This document shows positions 16,787 to 25,576 of a stretch of DNA of 64,000 nucleotides, piece after piece. This stretch comes from Parendozoicomonas callyspongiae (GTDB taxonomy: Bacteria; Pseudomonadota; Gammaproteobacteria; Pseudomonadales; Endozoicomonadaceae), in the NCBI RefSeq assembly GCF_023502345.1, contig NZ_JAMFLX010000006.1, forward strand, positions 1 to 64,000, in the 5' to 3' direction. Position numbers and translations under genes: made by a program. Every line of letters begins with the position of its first letter. Position 1 is the stretch's first letter. The notes under the pieces were generated by a model, which had not been told where the DNA came from, made no database searches, and saw only the letters and a program-made list of their open reading frames with translations.

Positions 16787-18316
16787 ATGAATATCTCAAC
16801 GCGTGCGCAACCAATATCGCCTCCATCATTGCCCCCTGCTTTACAAAAACCATTTTCAGGCGAAAAGAACCTGGAAAGTACATCCGCTGTTGTGGCCGGG
16901 ACAACGCCACTGGTCAGTGTTACTCCAGTATCGTGCTGTCAGCTTCAGTCTGTGAGTCAGAAAAATATAGATTCAGTGCAAGTCACGAGTGCAGAAGCAT
17001 TGTCCGCAAAGCGATCAAGCCCTGCAGCATTGAAAGAAGAGTTGTTGCAAAATATAAAAAAATTTCGAAGAGGTGAAATAGGTAACAAGGCGTTTCTTGA
17101 CTGTCTTTGCTTTATCAGAAAGTATTCTGTTCAGTGTATTGATAATGAGATCAAGTATTTTCTGCTTGATGAAAGCTGGAGGAATAAGCTTAGCTATTTT
17201 GAACACCTGCAAAATTTTTACTGCCGAATCCTGCCCAGTCTGTTTTTGGATAATATTGGCTGCGGGGAATCTGTGATTTCTACCGCGCCGATGGCTAAGG
17301 ATGCCCCTGCCAATTTTATCTGGGTTGGTAGTCTGATCCCGGATCATTACTTAAACGTTCCGGTAGAAATGGCCCAGGCCAATCCTGATCGTGAAGTGAT
17401 TCTCTGGTACTACTCCCCTTATTTAAGCGACTCAGAACAACAAAAAATGGCAAGCCTGAACTGCAGGTTGAACAGTCGTCTGGGAAAAGCAATTCCTCAT
17501 CGCATCAAGGTGCTGGATATCAATCATCTGGATCAACCGCTATCGATTGAAGGAGACGAGATAAATTTAAAGCAATTGCTCGATCAGGTGCTTTTATCTG
17601 GGGAGGAAAGGAAAAAATCAGTTCTTGTGGCTGCCGACTTGCTTCGCTTTTACTTGATGGCAGCAGGTTCTGAGGTCATTGATGAAATATGTAAAAATCA
17701 AAGTCTTGCTATCAAAAGCCGAACATCCACTGGCATGATTTATATGGATCTGGATATTCCGGGCAACTGCACATTCCAGCGTATGGAGCATTATTCTGGA
17801 AATAGCGATGATATGCATTTTGTGGCGGTTCCAAAAACCTCCCCCCGTGAGTATTCCAGTTTTATTGTTCGGCGGTGTCCTGCAAAGGTTAAGGAAACAC
17901 TGTGCATGAGATACGCGCCTATATCTGACTGGCTGACACAGAAATTACCTGCCGGGCTGGCAACATTACGCGTTGAAAGCACGATTGATATTGGCCTGCT
18001 TGCAGTGAACCAAAAACTGAATCCTGTCTTTTTGCGTTCGCTGATAAAATCAAAAGAATTGCTTGATAATCAAACAGCCTATAGGACTTTGGTAGAGGCA
18101 TGGTTATTTTCTCCTATTGGGAACTCGTTTTTTGACAGCATAACCGATGCGTTCGCACCTTTGATTACTTTTCCACAAGCAAGCACGCGATCATCGGTCA
18201 TGGATACAGTGGCGGCGTTTCAGTTGTTGAGTTTTAATCAGGAAACCACTGTGGCACGTTCGCAGCATAGTGTGGTTAATGTCGATCTTTCAAGCCGTTG
18301 GGCAGATCAGGATTAA
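16787..18316 (+). CDS. Toxin-like DxD glycosyltransferase, copy 2 (candidate effector)
   Basis: This 509-residue tandem paralogue has a divergent N-terminus (Pro/Ser-rich, 1-80), while the catalytic core is almost the same as copy 1: NFIWVGSLIPDHYL near 177, AADLLRFYLMAAGS near 283 and MIYMDLDIPG with the DxD near 322-324. At DNA level a block of more than 100 bp around 17485-17600 is identical to the first gene even at silent sites, unlike the flanks, which suggests recent gene conversion. The post-DxD region differs most and may set acceptor specificity. A strong hairpin follows the gene. Confidence 0.75.
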   Translation: MNISTRAQPISPPSLPPALQKPFSGEKNLESTSAVVAGTTPLVSVTPVSCCQLQSVSQKNIDSVQVTSAEALSAKRSSPAALKEELLQNIKKFRRGEIGNKAFLDCLCFIRKYSVQCIDNEIKYFLLDESWRNKLSYFEHLQNFYCRILPSLFLDNIGCGESVISTAPMAKDAPANFIWVGSLIPDHYLNVPVEMAQANPDREVILWYYSPYLSDSEQQKMASLNCRLNSRLGKAIPHRIKVLDINHLDQPLSIEGDEINLKQLLDQVLLSGEERKKSVLVAADLLRFYLMAAGSEVIDEICKNQSLAIKSRTSTGMIYMDLDIPGNCTFQRMEHYSGNSDDMHFVAVPKTSPREYSSFIVRRCPAKVKETLCMRYAPISDWLTQKLPAGLATLRVESTIDIGLLAVNQKLNPVFLRSLIKSKELLDNQTAYRTLVEAWLFSPIGNSFFDSITDAFAPLITFPQASTRSSVMDTVAAFQLLSFNQETTVARSQHSVVNVDLSSRWADQD

Positions 18317-18368
18317 GGGGGGCAGGCAAAGCCGTTGCTGCTGCGAGATGGCTGCCTTATGATCCAAG

Positions 18369-18393
18369 GCTGGTCGGGAGGTTCTCGACCAGC
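18369..18393. terminator. Hairpin between convergent genes
   Basis: The stem gctggtcg / cgaccagc (18369-18376 and 18386-18393) with a nine-base loop sits between the second glycosyltransferase and the convergent GIY-YIG gene. It is short of T residues, so terminator function is tentative. Confidence 0.45.
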
Positions 18394-18413
18394 TTTGGAA
18401 GAGCTGGTTATGA

Positions 18414-19490
18414 TCAGTGGTACATTCGAATATTGGGAGCATCCATTGAAGCAATGCGTTTGTTGAGCTCACTGAGCAGCTTCTGGACTTGCTCTTTTTC
18501 GGCGTTCAGTACGTCGCTTGTGCGTTTTGCTCGTAATTCCCTGTGATGCTGAATAGCTTCCATAATGCGTTTTTCCTTGCCGCTGATGATTCGGGTGACT
18601 TCATTCAGGGTTGGTTTGCTATCAGCTTCCGCAGGTGCCTCATTATCGTCTTCTGTTGAGGTGACTGCTGTGGCTTGTGTTTCCAGAGTGGCTGGTTCTT
18701 CCTGCTTGGGAGAGGCAGAAAGTGTTTGAAGGCTTTCTGTAGCAGCAGAGTCGCCAGCCAGCACGCCGTCTACGGCTGCGGTAATGGCAGCCAGCTGGGC
18801 ATTGATTGTGTCATCAATGGTCAGTTCCAGTTTGACGTTGCTGCTGGTGCGGGATGCTCGGCGCGGAGTTGCTGATCTGGTTGTGGCTGCCCTTTTTTCA
18901 TCTTCCTCTTTTGCAGCCGCTGCCAGTATGGCTTTTGCCGCTGCAACGGCATCAATTTTTTGAGCAGAAGGTGGGGTGGGTTTACTCGCTGGTGCGGGTT
19001 TCTGAACCGGAGCTGGTTCCGCTTTGATGATGCGGCCTTTTCCTGTGTCGTCTTCTGAAGGCTGCTTTGGTGTCAAGCCTTTGGAGTTTTCAGCCTTGTT
19101 TGTTTCATCGGCTTCATCATCAGATGCATCTGTGGCGTAATCATCGAGAAAAGCCAGTAGCTCTTTTTCGGCGTCAGACTTTTTGCGACGAACAGGCTTT
19201 TTCTTTTTGATAACCACAGTACTTGTTTTGTGGCCACGCAGGCTGATGCCGCCGAGCATGTCAAGTGCATCATTCTCAAGTTCCGCCAGCTCTTCCCTGG
19301 TTTCTGCCATGTCATAGATTTCACGTTGAAACGCTTGCACGCCGTGCCTGCGGATATCGCGGTACAGGGGGTAGTCAAGGTTCTGCTCGGCGGCAGCAAC
19401 CATTTTTTCCCATTGTACGTCCAGGTCGTTGCGCGTAGAGCCAACGTAAATCTGATCGGTAACAGTGTTAGTGACGGTAAAGATAATCAA
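18414..19490 (-). CDS. Degenerate GIY-YIG domain protein with low-complexity tail
   Basis: In this 358-residue protein, residues 1-80 resemble a GIY-YIG nuclease module: IFTVTN in place of GIY, IYVGST (14-19) for YIG, and the later YPLYRDIRRHGVQAFQREIYDM, which matches the usual ly..i...G...F..ei block. The catalytic Arg expected after YVG is not evident (DVQWEKM), so nuclease activity is doubtful. A basic patch (IKKKKPVRRKK) and about 200 Ala/Glu/Pro/Thr-rich residues follow, then a charged C-terminal helix (about 300-350). It may be a DNA- or RNA-binding protein; function is unknown. Confidence 0.7.
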   Translation of the reverse strand: MIIFTVTNTVTDQIYVGSTRNDLDVQWEKMVAAAEQNLDYPLYRDIRRHGVQAFQREIYDMAETREELAELENDALDMLGGISLRGHKTSTVVIKKKKPVRRKKSDAEKELLAFLDDYATDASDDEADETNKAENSKGLTPKQPSEDDTGKGRIIKAEPAPVQKPAPASKPTPPSAQKIDAVAAAKAILAAAAKEEDEKRAATTRSATPRRASRTSSNVKLELTIDDTINAQLAAITAAVDGVLAGDSAATESLQTLSASPKQEEPATLETQATAVTSTEDDNEAPAEADSKPTLNEVTRIISGKEKRIMEAIQHHRELRAKRTSDVLNAEKEQVQKLLSELNKRIASMDAPNIRMYH

Positions 19491-19717
19491 AAGGTGGCAA
19501 CCCGTGTCTGACAGTTCTGAGTAACGCGAGGCGCGACATTATAGCGACCCTGCCGACAGTTGGTAGTCAGGTTCTGGTCAGTATTTCACGAATTGCCGAT
19601 CGTGACAGAATGATGTAGCGCTGTCGTATGATGTTGGAGGCTGCTTCGGGATGTACTGTTTTTTTGATGAACTTCAGGATCGAACAATAGTTATATAGAA
19701 CAAAACAGTCGTGAGAG

Positions 19718-20033
19718 AGAAATGCAGTTTAGGTTCTGTTGGCATAAGTTTATGCATTCAGCGCCAGCGAGGCTTTTCAGATCTAGACGCAGTCGTGAAG
19801 GAATACTGGTTGTCTTTCGAACGGCTGCAACGACGAGCTGGAAAGCCTCGCTGACGCCCTTCGGGTGGCCCAGAAAGCCGCCATACCCAAAGGGCACAAT
19901 AGCTCGCTTCGTCAGGCTTGCTTGATGTAAAACCACTACACCTTCACAAGCCTTTCTTGCGATTAGCGGCTTTCTGAGCCACTGAATTGCATAAACTTAT
20001 GCCAACAGAACCTAATCAAAACTGCATTTCTTT
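19718..20033. mobile_element. MITE-like element with long terminal inverted repeats
   Basis: A 316-bp gene-free element has inverted ends: aggttctgttggcataag at 19731 with its complement ending at 20013, extending inward through tttatgca and outward through agaaatgcagttt. The right copy has a 5-bp insertion in the outer part. TGAGAG flanks both sides (19712-19717 and 20034-20039), a plausible 6-bp target duplication. An internal inverted repeat (agcgaggctttt / aaagcctcgct) lies inside. No transposase fragment is recognisable, so it is probably non-autonomous. It landed immediately downstream of ispB. Confidence 0.75.
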
Positions 20034-20042
20034 TGAGAGGTA

Positions 20043-21023
20043 TCAAGCGGTACGGCTGACGGAAAGCTTTGCCAGTTCGATAAGTGCCTGTCGATAGTCA
20101 GAATCAGGAAGAGTGCTTGCTGCTGCAACAGCTTTTTCGGCTTCTTCTCTGGCGCGGCTTGCAGTGTAATCCAGTGCGCCGGAAGCGCGAACTGCATTCA
20201 TAACATCATCAAGCTGCTCAAGACCGCCATTGCGAATGGCTTTACGAACCAGCTCGGTCTGTTCATGAGTGCCGGAGGCAATGGTTTGAATCAGGGGGAG
20301 TGTGGGTTTTCCTTCGGCCAGGTCGTCGCCAACATTTTTGCCCATGGTTTCACTATCGCCAGTGTAATCCAGCAGATCATCAACCAGCTGGAAAGCAAGT
20401 CCCAGATGATTGCCATAATCCTGCAGGGCCTTGATCTGTTCTTCTGGTGCATCTGCAAGCAGGGCTGCTGTATGGGTTGAGGCTTCAAACAGCATGGCGG
20501 TTTTGCAGCGAATCACGTCCATATACTGCGCTTCGCTGATATCCGGTTCGTGGATATTCATCAGCTGCATGACTTCGCCTTCAGCAATCACATTGGTTGC
20601 GTTGGCCAGTGTGGTCATAACATCCATTACACCAATGCGCACCATCATCTGGAAGGCGCGGGAGTAAAGGAAGTCTCCCACCAGAACGCTCGGTGCGTTG
20701 CCCCAGCGATCGTTGGCTGTTGCCCGGCCACGACGAAGTTCTGATTCATCGACCACATCGTCATGAAGCAGTGTGGCTGTGTGAAGAAATTCAATGATTG
20801 TCGCCAGAGGGATCTGGCGATCGCCTTTGTAACCGCAGGCACCGGCACTCAAAAGTACAAGCAGTGGCCGCAGACGTTTGCCGCCGGCATCAATAATGTA
20901 ATGGCCGATCTGTTCCACCAGGGCGACGTCCGAGTGTAACTGTTCCATGATGCAGGCGTTGACGGCCTGGAATTCGTCATGAACCGTGGCGTAGATACGG
21001 CGGATTGCGTCGTTCTGGGTCAT
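20043..21023 (-). CDS. ispB: Octaprenyl diphosphate synthase
   Basis: The 326-residue trans-isoprenyl synthase extends FPP with IPP to make the ubiquinone side chain. The first Asp-rich motif DDVVDE begins at D88 and the second, DDLLD, at D215-D219; GGKRLRP (47-53) binds the allylic diphosphate. The ATG at 21023 is taken as start; a TTG one codon upstream is the alternative. It is divergent from rplU-rpmA, as in E. coli. The stop codon is only about 10 bp from the end of the MITE-like element, so the native 3' region has been replaced. Confidence 0.94.
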   Translation of the reverse strand: MTQNDAIRRIYATVHDEFQAVNACIMEQLHSDVALVEQIGHYIIDAGGKRLRPLLVLLSAGACGYKGDRQIPLATIIEFLHTATLLHDDVVDESELRRGRATANDRWGNAPSVLVGDFLYSRAFQMMVRIGVMDVMTTLANATNVIAEGEVMQLMNIHEPDISEAQYMDVIRCKTAMLFEASTHTAALLADAPEEQIKALQDYGNHLGLAFQLVDDLLDYTGDSETMGKNVGDDLAEGKPTLPLIQTIASGTHEQTELVRKAIRNGGLEQLDDVMNAVRASGALDYTASRAREEAEKAVAAASTLPDSDYRQALIELAKLSVSRTA

Positions 21024-21194
21024 CAAGGGCGGGTACTTATAGTGAAATGGAAAACTGCTCAGATCGTATGAGGTGGATACGGGGGTGTCAAGGGATTGCC
21101 CGATCTATATTGTTGGTAGCTAAGGTGTTTTTGGTGGTAACAGAAATTTTTTATAGGGATGTGCCGTTTTTCACTAAACAACAGACAAATCAAC

Positions 21195-21223
21195 TTGTTT
21201 CAGTGGACTTGATTCTCTAAAAT
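21195..21223 (+). promoter_or_regulatory. Sigma-70-type promoter of rplU-rpmA
   Basis: TTGTTT (21195-21200), a 17-bp spacer and TAAAAT (21218-21223) form a good vegetative promoter in the 420-bp ispB-rplU divergent region. The leader would be about 220 nt. It contains a small ccgcc/ggcgg hairpin at 21393-21407; nothing else is recognised in this gap. Confidence 0.6.
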
Positions 21224-21447
21224 AAGCCCCCCGTTCTGGAAGTCCCGATAGCTGCCATTTTGTTATGGCCGGATAGTCTGGGTTTTGGATGCGACCTCTG
21301 GAGGATTTCTTTTGGTGGAAGCGAACGAAGCTGATTTGATGCCGGACCATGAGGCGTTATCTATGTGGAGTACAGTCGGTTAACAGAAAATTCCGCCATC
21401 CGGGCGGATGCCTTTGACAAAAAGGCTGAGGATTTTCGGAGAATTCC

Positions 21448-21759
21448 ATGTACGCAGTTATCAAAACTGGTGGCAAGCAGTACCGTGTCGCTGAAGGCGA
21501 TACACTGAAGGTTGAAAAACTGGACGTTGCCACTGGCGAAACCATCGAGCTGGACCAGGTAATGCTGGTTGCTAACGGTGAAGACGTTAAGATCGGTGCC
21601 CCCGTTGTTGAAGGTGCCAAGGTCAATGCTGAAATCGTAGCTCACGGTCGTGGCAAGAAGGTGACTATCGTTAAGTTCCGTCGCCGGAAGCATCACCGTA
21701 AGCAGATGGGCCACCGTCAGTGGTTCACTGAGCTCAAGATTACTGGCATCAGCGCTTAA
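21448..21759 (+). CDS. rplU: 50S ribosomal protein L21
   Basis: The 103-residue protein begins [14 protein letters not shown] and carries [12 protein letters not shown] and the C-terminal [14 protein letters not shown] signature. This binds 23S rRNA. It starts at an ATG with CGGAG upstream. It forms an operon with rpmA (23 bp gap), the standard order. Confidence 0.98.
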   Translation: MYAVIKTGGKQYRVAEGDTLKVEKLDVATGETIELDQVMLVANGEDVKIGAPVVEGAKVNAEIVAHGRGKKVTIVKFRRRKHHRKQMGHRQWFTELKITGISA

Positions 21760-21782
21760 TCGCATTCAGAGGGTATTGACTC

Positions 21783-22040
21783 ATGGCACACAAAAAAGCA
21801 GGCGGTAGTACTCGTAACGGCCGCGACTCGGAAAGTAAACGTCTTGGCGTGAAGCGTTTCGGCGGTCAGGTTGTACTGGCTGGCAACATTCTGGTTCGTC
21901 AACGTGGTACCAAGTTCCACGCTGGTGAGAACGTTGGCATGGGCAAGGATCACACCCTGTTCGCCAAGGCTGACGGCAAGGTTGTATTTGAAACCAAGGG
22001 TCCTAAAAACCGCAAGTACATTCGTGTAGAAGCGGCTTAA
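21783..22040 (+). CDS. rpmA: 50S ribosomal protein L27
   Basis: The 85-residue protein begins [20 protein letters not shown] and has the family blocks RLGVKRFGG and [11 protein letters not shown]. The N-terminal tail reaches the peptidyl-transferase centre. In most relatives obgE follows directly; here a terminator and a 3.3-kb minus-strand gene intervene. Confidence 0.98.
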   Translation: MAHKKAGGSTRNGRDSESKRLGVKRFGGQVVLAGNILVRQRGTKFHAGENVGMGKDHTLFAKADGKVVFETKGPKNRKYIRVEAA

Positions 22041-22090
22041 CAGGCCTTGGATCTCACGAGCTGGCTTTTCGGGCTGGTTCTGCGAGAGAA

Positions 22091-22120
22091 AAAAAGCTCC
22101 GCTTGCGGAGCTTTTTTTTT
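22091..22120 (+). terminator. Intrinsic terminator of rplU-rpmA
   Basis: The stem aaaaagctccgc / gcggagcttttt with a TT-centred loop is followed by a run of T residues. It closes the L21-L27 operon and can also act on the minus-strand gene that ends at 22153. Confidence 0.9.
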
Positions 22121-22152
22121 ATGCATGGCCGTTTATACCAGTTAGCAGCCAG

Positions 22153-25100
22153 TTACCGGTCAGTCGTTACCATCCCGGTGGTAATCATTCGCATCAATAG
22201 TGCATCCAGGGATAATAAGGAATTTCTACCATTGCGTCCGCCAAGATGAGGCGAATCTCCTCCCTGCATAAACCCTTCATCGGTCAGGTAATTCGGGTGG
22301 TCATAGGGAGGGATATGACGGTTAGCCCGCCAGTTAGGGTAGACACTGGCGGGGATGTAGCCATTTCGGGTGTCTTCGACATAGCTTGAAGGGAAGGCCA
22401 TCCAGTAGTTCATCTCTCTGGCGACCTGTCCGACCAGATCAAATTCATTCATGATTCTGAGCCACTGACTGCGGGGCAGGGAGAAGCTCTCGGTAAAGAG
22501 GTCGGCCAGCAGTTCCGTTATAATCATTTTGGTCCAGGTAACCCGTTCTGGATTGTTATGGTCCAGTATTTCCTTGAAGCTGCGGCCAAACAGAAGGATG
22601 GTACCCCAGGCGGTCTTGGCCAGTGCTTCAATACGGACATCATTCAGTTCTGTGAGGGTGTGCGGTCGCCCGTATTTGATGTAGGGGTGCTCAGTCGGTA
22701 ACCTTTTTTCACGCAGAAGCATTGTGTCTCCGGCATCGCGCATACCCACTGGGGCAGGGCCGATGTTGGGGTAGTTGGTTGAGGTGTCGGCCCATCGATC
22801 AACGGTTCCGACGCTGTGGTGAGCGCGCAATGTCGGAGCGAAGAGATAGGCTCTTCTGGCTGCACTTGCGTCGTGGTAGGCGGACAGGGCATCCGGGCCC
22901 ATAACATTATTTTTCCAGAGCCTGCCATAATCCCGGGCAAATAATCTCAGCCCTTCGACAATGCTCTCTTCAGTCTCTCCGTCATAGACATAACGCTCAT
23001 ATTCCAGGGGGGGCGGAATTCTTGTCAGTAAAGCGTCTGTTGATTTGAAGGCGTTCAGTATCACCTGGCGTATGGTTTCGTCCAATTCAGCAATACTGTG
23101 GGTACCGTAGCGTATTCCGAATAATATCTTCAACCATTGATTTTCTATCTTGCCGCGAGTCCAGCCCTGTTCCACCATAAGATGTTCTATAGCGCCGTTA
23201 TGCTTAAGGAGCTGGTCAAAATACCGGTTTATCTCGTCTTCGGGAAAGCCACTTTTGTGGAGGAAGTCTGGTAGATTGGGTATGGCGAATACTCCCAGTA
23301 CCTCCGGAATTTTGCTCTCTATCTGACCAAGGTTATTCAGGGCCCTCAGGGTGGTAGCTTGTTGGGTGAGTGATGATCGGGTTTCGCTTAGTTTTCTCAA
23401 TTTCAGGTAATAACGCCCTTCCCAGGTCGGGTGGTCGGCGATAAGGGTTCGTCCCAGTACTTTGGGTTTATTCTGCCCATGGAACAATGGCAGGTAATGT
23501 TCGGGAAGTGTTGTATTTTTTTCCTGCTCCTGCTCCTGCTCCTGCTCCTCTGTTCCGGGAATTAGCTCTGTAACCGGAGTGGGTAGAGGAGCAATCTCGG
23601 CTATAACCTGAATCGGGGTATTCCACGGCAGAATCTGGAAAAAGCTTGTTTGCAGCGGATGAAAAGTTTGCCCGTAAAGCTCCTCCCGGATATCCCGGTA
23701 TTGATCCAGGGTTAGCCAGTCCCTGAGTACGGATCGACTGAACTCGCTCGGTGCAAAACGCAGGAAGGGCCGTAGAGTGTGGATTTTCAGTCTTGAGGTG
23801 TGATCCAGATAGGTTCTAATAGGTTTGGGGTGTGTGCGGCTGAACCAATCTGCAGGGCGTTGGCTCAGGCAGTCGAATGAGGAAAGAGGAATATCCTGAT
23901 CCTGAAGGTTGTGGGTTTCAAGCAGAGAGGCCCTGTCGCAAGGGGTTGTTGCTGCCAGAACATCCTGTTTGAGTCTGTCCAGTAGCGCAGGGTGTTCCTG
24001 TTCGGGATCCATTCGAGCCAGCCAGTCCATAAATGATCGGTAATCCTCCAGTCTCTGGATGCCATTATGTTCTTTTACCTTGTTGAAGATAATTTTGTAG
24101 AGTTGGAACCGGTTGTCAGTGCTGAATTTGCCTGCCCCGCTCATGGATGAAATAAGAGGCTCTAACAGATCCGGAGTGTGGATCGCCAGACCAACAGCTT
24201 TTGAAAACCAGTTTGGAGTGTTTTTCAGTGGATAAGGCGCTGTCAGCAAAAAATCGGGCATGTCAACAAGGTCGTTGCCTTCTTCTATGGAAATGCTCTC
24301 TGCATTTTCATTCTTCGAGGATGGCATTTGTTGTTTATGGTTTTTTGGGCGGTCTTGGTTCAGCAGGGAATCACAAAAGACGCACAACTCTTCCCAGTTG
24401 ATCATTCGGTCAATGTTTTTATAGATTTCTGAACGTGCTAATTCCGTGTGTGTGGCAAAAAGATATGGCGCTCTGTTGGGGGCGATGGTGTTCAGATTGA
24501 ATTGGGCAAGGCTGCGGTAGATTCTCATTGCCAGTTCTGGATAAATCCCTTCAGGTGAACTGGGTGTGTCAATTAAAAACTGCAGAAAAGGAGCGCTTTC
24601 GGAAAAGGTTTGAAAAAATTTGCCTCTCTTCTCCAGAGGGATGATTTGGCAGTCCAGTGCTGGATGTGTCGGGTAATTACCATTGTTTTTCGGCATTTGT
24701 CGTTCAATAAAAACGTTCAAATTCGAAGATGCCCACTGATCGTTATGGATATAGATCAGCTGCTCATCTGTTTGCGGCCGCTGCCGGTTAGTGATGGAGC
24801 ATATCTCTGGTGAAGGGAGCTGGTCGTTAGTCGATGGTGTTGGCTTAAGTCGGAGAAGTACATGGCCATCTGTCCAGATGATGATGCTGGTGTTGGTCAG
24901 CTTGTAAGTTTTTAATATCTGTATCAAAAGCGGGATGAACTGGTACGGATCATTATGGATCATGGAGGCATACAGGGCCTGTGCAGCATACTCAACAAAA
25001 TCGTGTTCAGGGTTTCCGGAACCGGTCTTTCTATTTTGTATTTTTGTGAAGAACCAATGGCTGCTCGGGCGGTATAGCTGCGCGGCTATACAGCTTATTT

Positions 25101-25410
25101 CCGATATGTCCGCTGTGGTGAAATCCTGATTTGAGGGATAGTTAAACTGCCGCTGCAGGTTCTCCGCATAGAGCCGTTGCTCATGGTTTTCCGGTTCGTC
25201 GCAGGTATAGGAGGATGGATACAGTTCGCGGTCGACTAACTGCTGTGTTATGACATGTGGTGAAGTTATCAGTTCCCGGGCCAGCAGCTCCAGCAGGGCG
25301 TAGCCAGTATTGGCTGCTGGTTGAGCACCTGCCGCTGTGTCGGCAGAAAATAACAGCAGTGGTAGAGCTGCCAGAAAAAATGAACGGAATAGTGTGGTAG
25401 CGTATTTCAT
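22153..25410 (-). CDS. Large secreted protein with SidJ-like pseudokinase region
   Basis: With the ATG at 25410 (AAGGA upstream) the product has 1085 residues and a Sec signal (1 to about 28; MKYATTLFRSFFLAALPLLLF). Residues 30-610 are unrecognised. A Glu-Gln dipeptide run (near 621-630) precedes a C-terminal region that matches Legionella SidJ, recalled from memory: VLGRTLIAD (near 651), a candidate ATP-binding Lys in YYLKLRK (K670), SKIPEVLGVF, VDRWADTSTNYPNIG, RDAGD (D892, D895), TWTKMII...LPRSQW, NYWM and HLGGRNGRNSLLSLDALL. SidJ uses a kinase fold, activated by host calmodulin, to glutamylate proteins. Here the helix-C Glu appears to be Gln, and no IQ motif is seen. The fold call is by-eye comparison. 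The gene splits rpmA from obgE. Confidence 0.7.
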   Translation of the reverse strand: MKYATTLFRSFFLAALPLLLFSADTAAGAQPAANTGYALLELLARELITSPHVITQQLVDRELYPSSYTCDEPENHEQRLYAENLQRQFNYPSNQDFTTADISEISCIAAQLYRPSSHWFFTKIQNRKTGSGNPEHDFVEYAAQALYASMIHNDPYQFIPLLIQILKTYKLTNTSIIIWTDGHVLLRLKPTPSTNDQLPSPEICSITNRQRPQTDEQLIYIHNDQWASSNLNVFIERQMPKNNGNYPTHPALDCQIIPLEKRGKFFQTFSESAPFLQFLIDTPSSPEGIYPELAMRIYRSLAQFNLNTIAPNRAPYLFATHTELARSEIYKNIDRMINWEELCVFCDSLLNQDRPKNHKQQMPSSKNENAESISIEEGNDLVDMPDFLLTAPYPLKNTPNWFSKAVGLAIHTPDLLEPLISSMSGAGKFSTDNRFQLYKIIFNKVKEHNGIQRLEDYRSFMDWLARMDPEQEHPALLDRLKQDVLAATTPCDRASLLETHNLQDQDIPLSSFDCLSQRPADWFSRTHPKPIRTYLDHTSRLKIHTLRPFLRFAPSEFSRSVLRDWLTLDQYRDIREELYGQTFHPLQTSFFQILPWNTPIQVIAEIAPLPTPVTELIPGTEEQEQEQEQEKNTTLPEHYLPLFHGQNKPKVLGRTLIADHPTWEGRYYLKLRKLSETRSSLTQQATTLRALNNLGQIESKIPEVLGVFAIPNLPDFLHKSGFPEDEINRYFDQLLKHNGAIEHLMVEQGWTRGKIENQWLKILFGIRYGTHSIAELDETIRQVILNAFKSTDALLTRIPPPLEYERYVYDGETEESIVEGLRLFARDYGRLWKNNVMGPDALSAYHDASAARRAYLFAPTLRAHHSVGTVDRWADTSTNYPNIGPAPVGMRDAGDTMLLREKRLPTEHPYIKYGRPHTLTELNDVRIEALAKTAWGTILLFGRSFKEILDHNNPERVTWTKMIITELLADLFTESFSLPRSQWLRIMNEFDLVGQVAREMNYWMAFPSSYVEDTRNGYIPASVYPNWRANRHIPPYDHPNYLTDEGFMQGGDSPHLGGRNGRNSLLSLDALLMRMITTGMVTTDR
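23524..23550. repeat. Hexanucleotide microsatellite in the SidJ-like gene
   Basis: About four and a half copies of ctcctg on the plus strand encode alternating Gln-Glu in the minus-strand gene. The unit is a multiple of three, so slippage would change linker length without shifting the frame. Confidence 0.8.
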
Positions 25411-25576
25411 ATCTGGTTTATCCTTGTCCTGATAAATTGTGTGTCCTACAGGTTTTAGGTTTTTTGTACAGGGGAAAGTTCCTGTCGCTTTGCCGGGTGG
25501 TACAGGAAAGCTGACAACGGTGTTCGGATGACTGACTTGTTTCCCGGGTGTTTGTTCCATAAAATGCCGCTCACTC

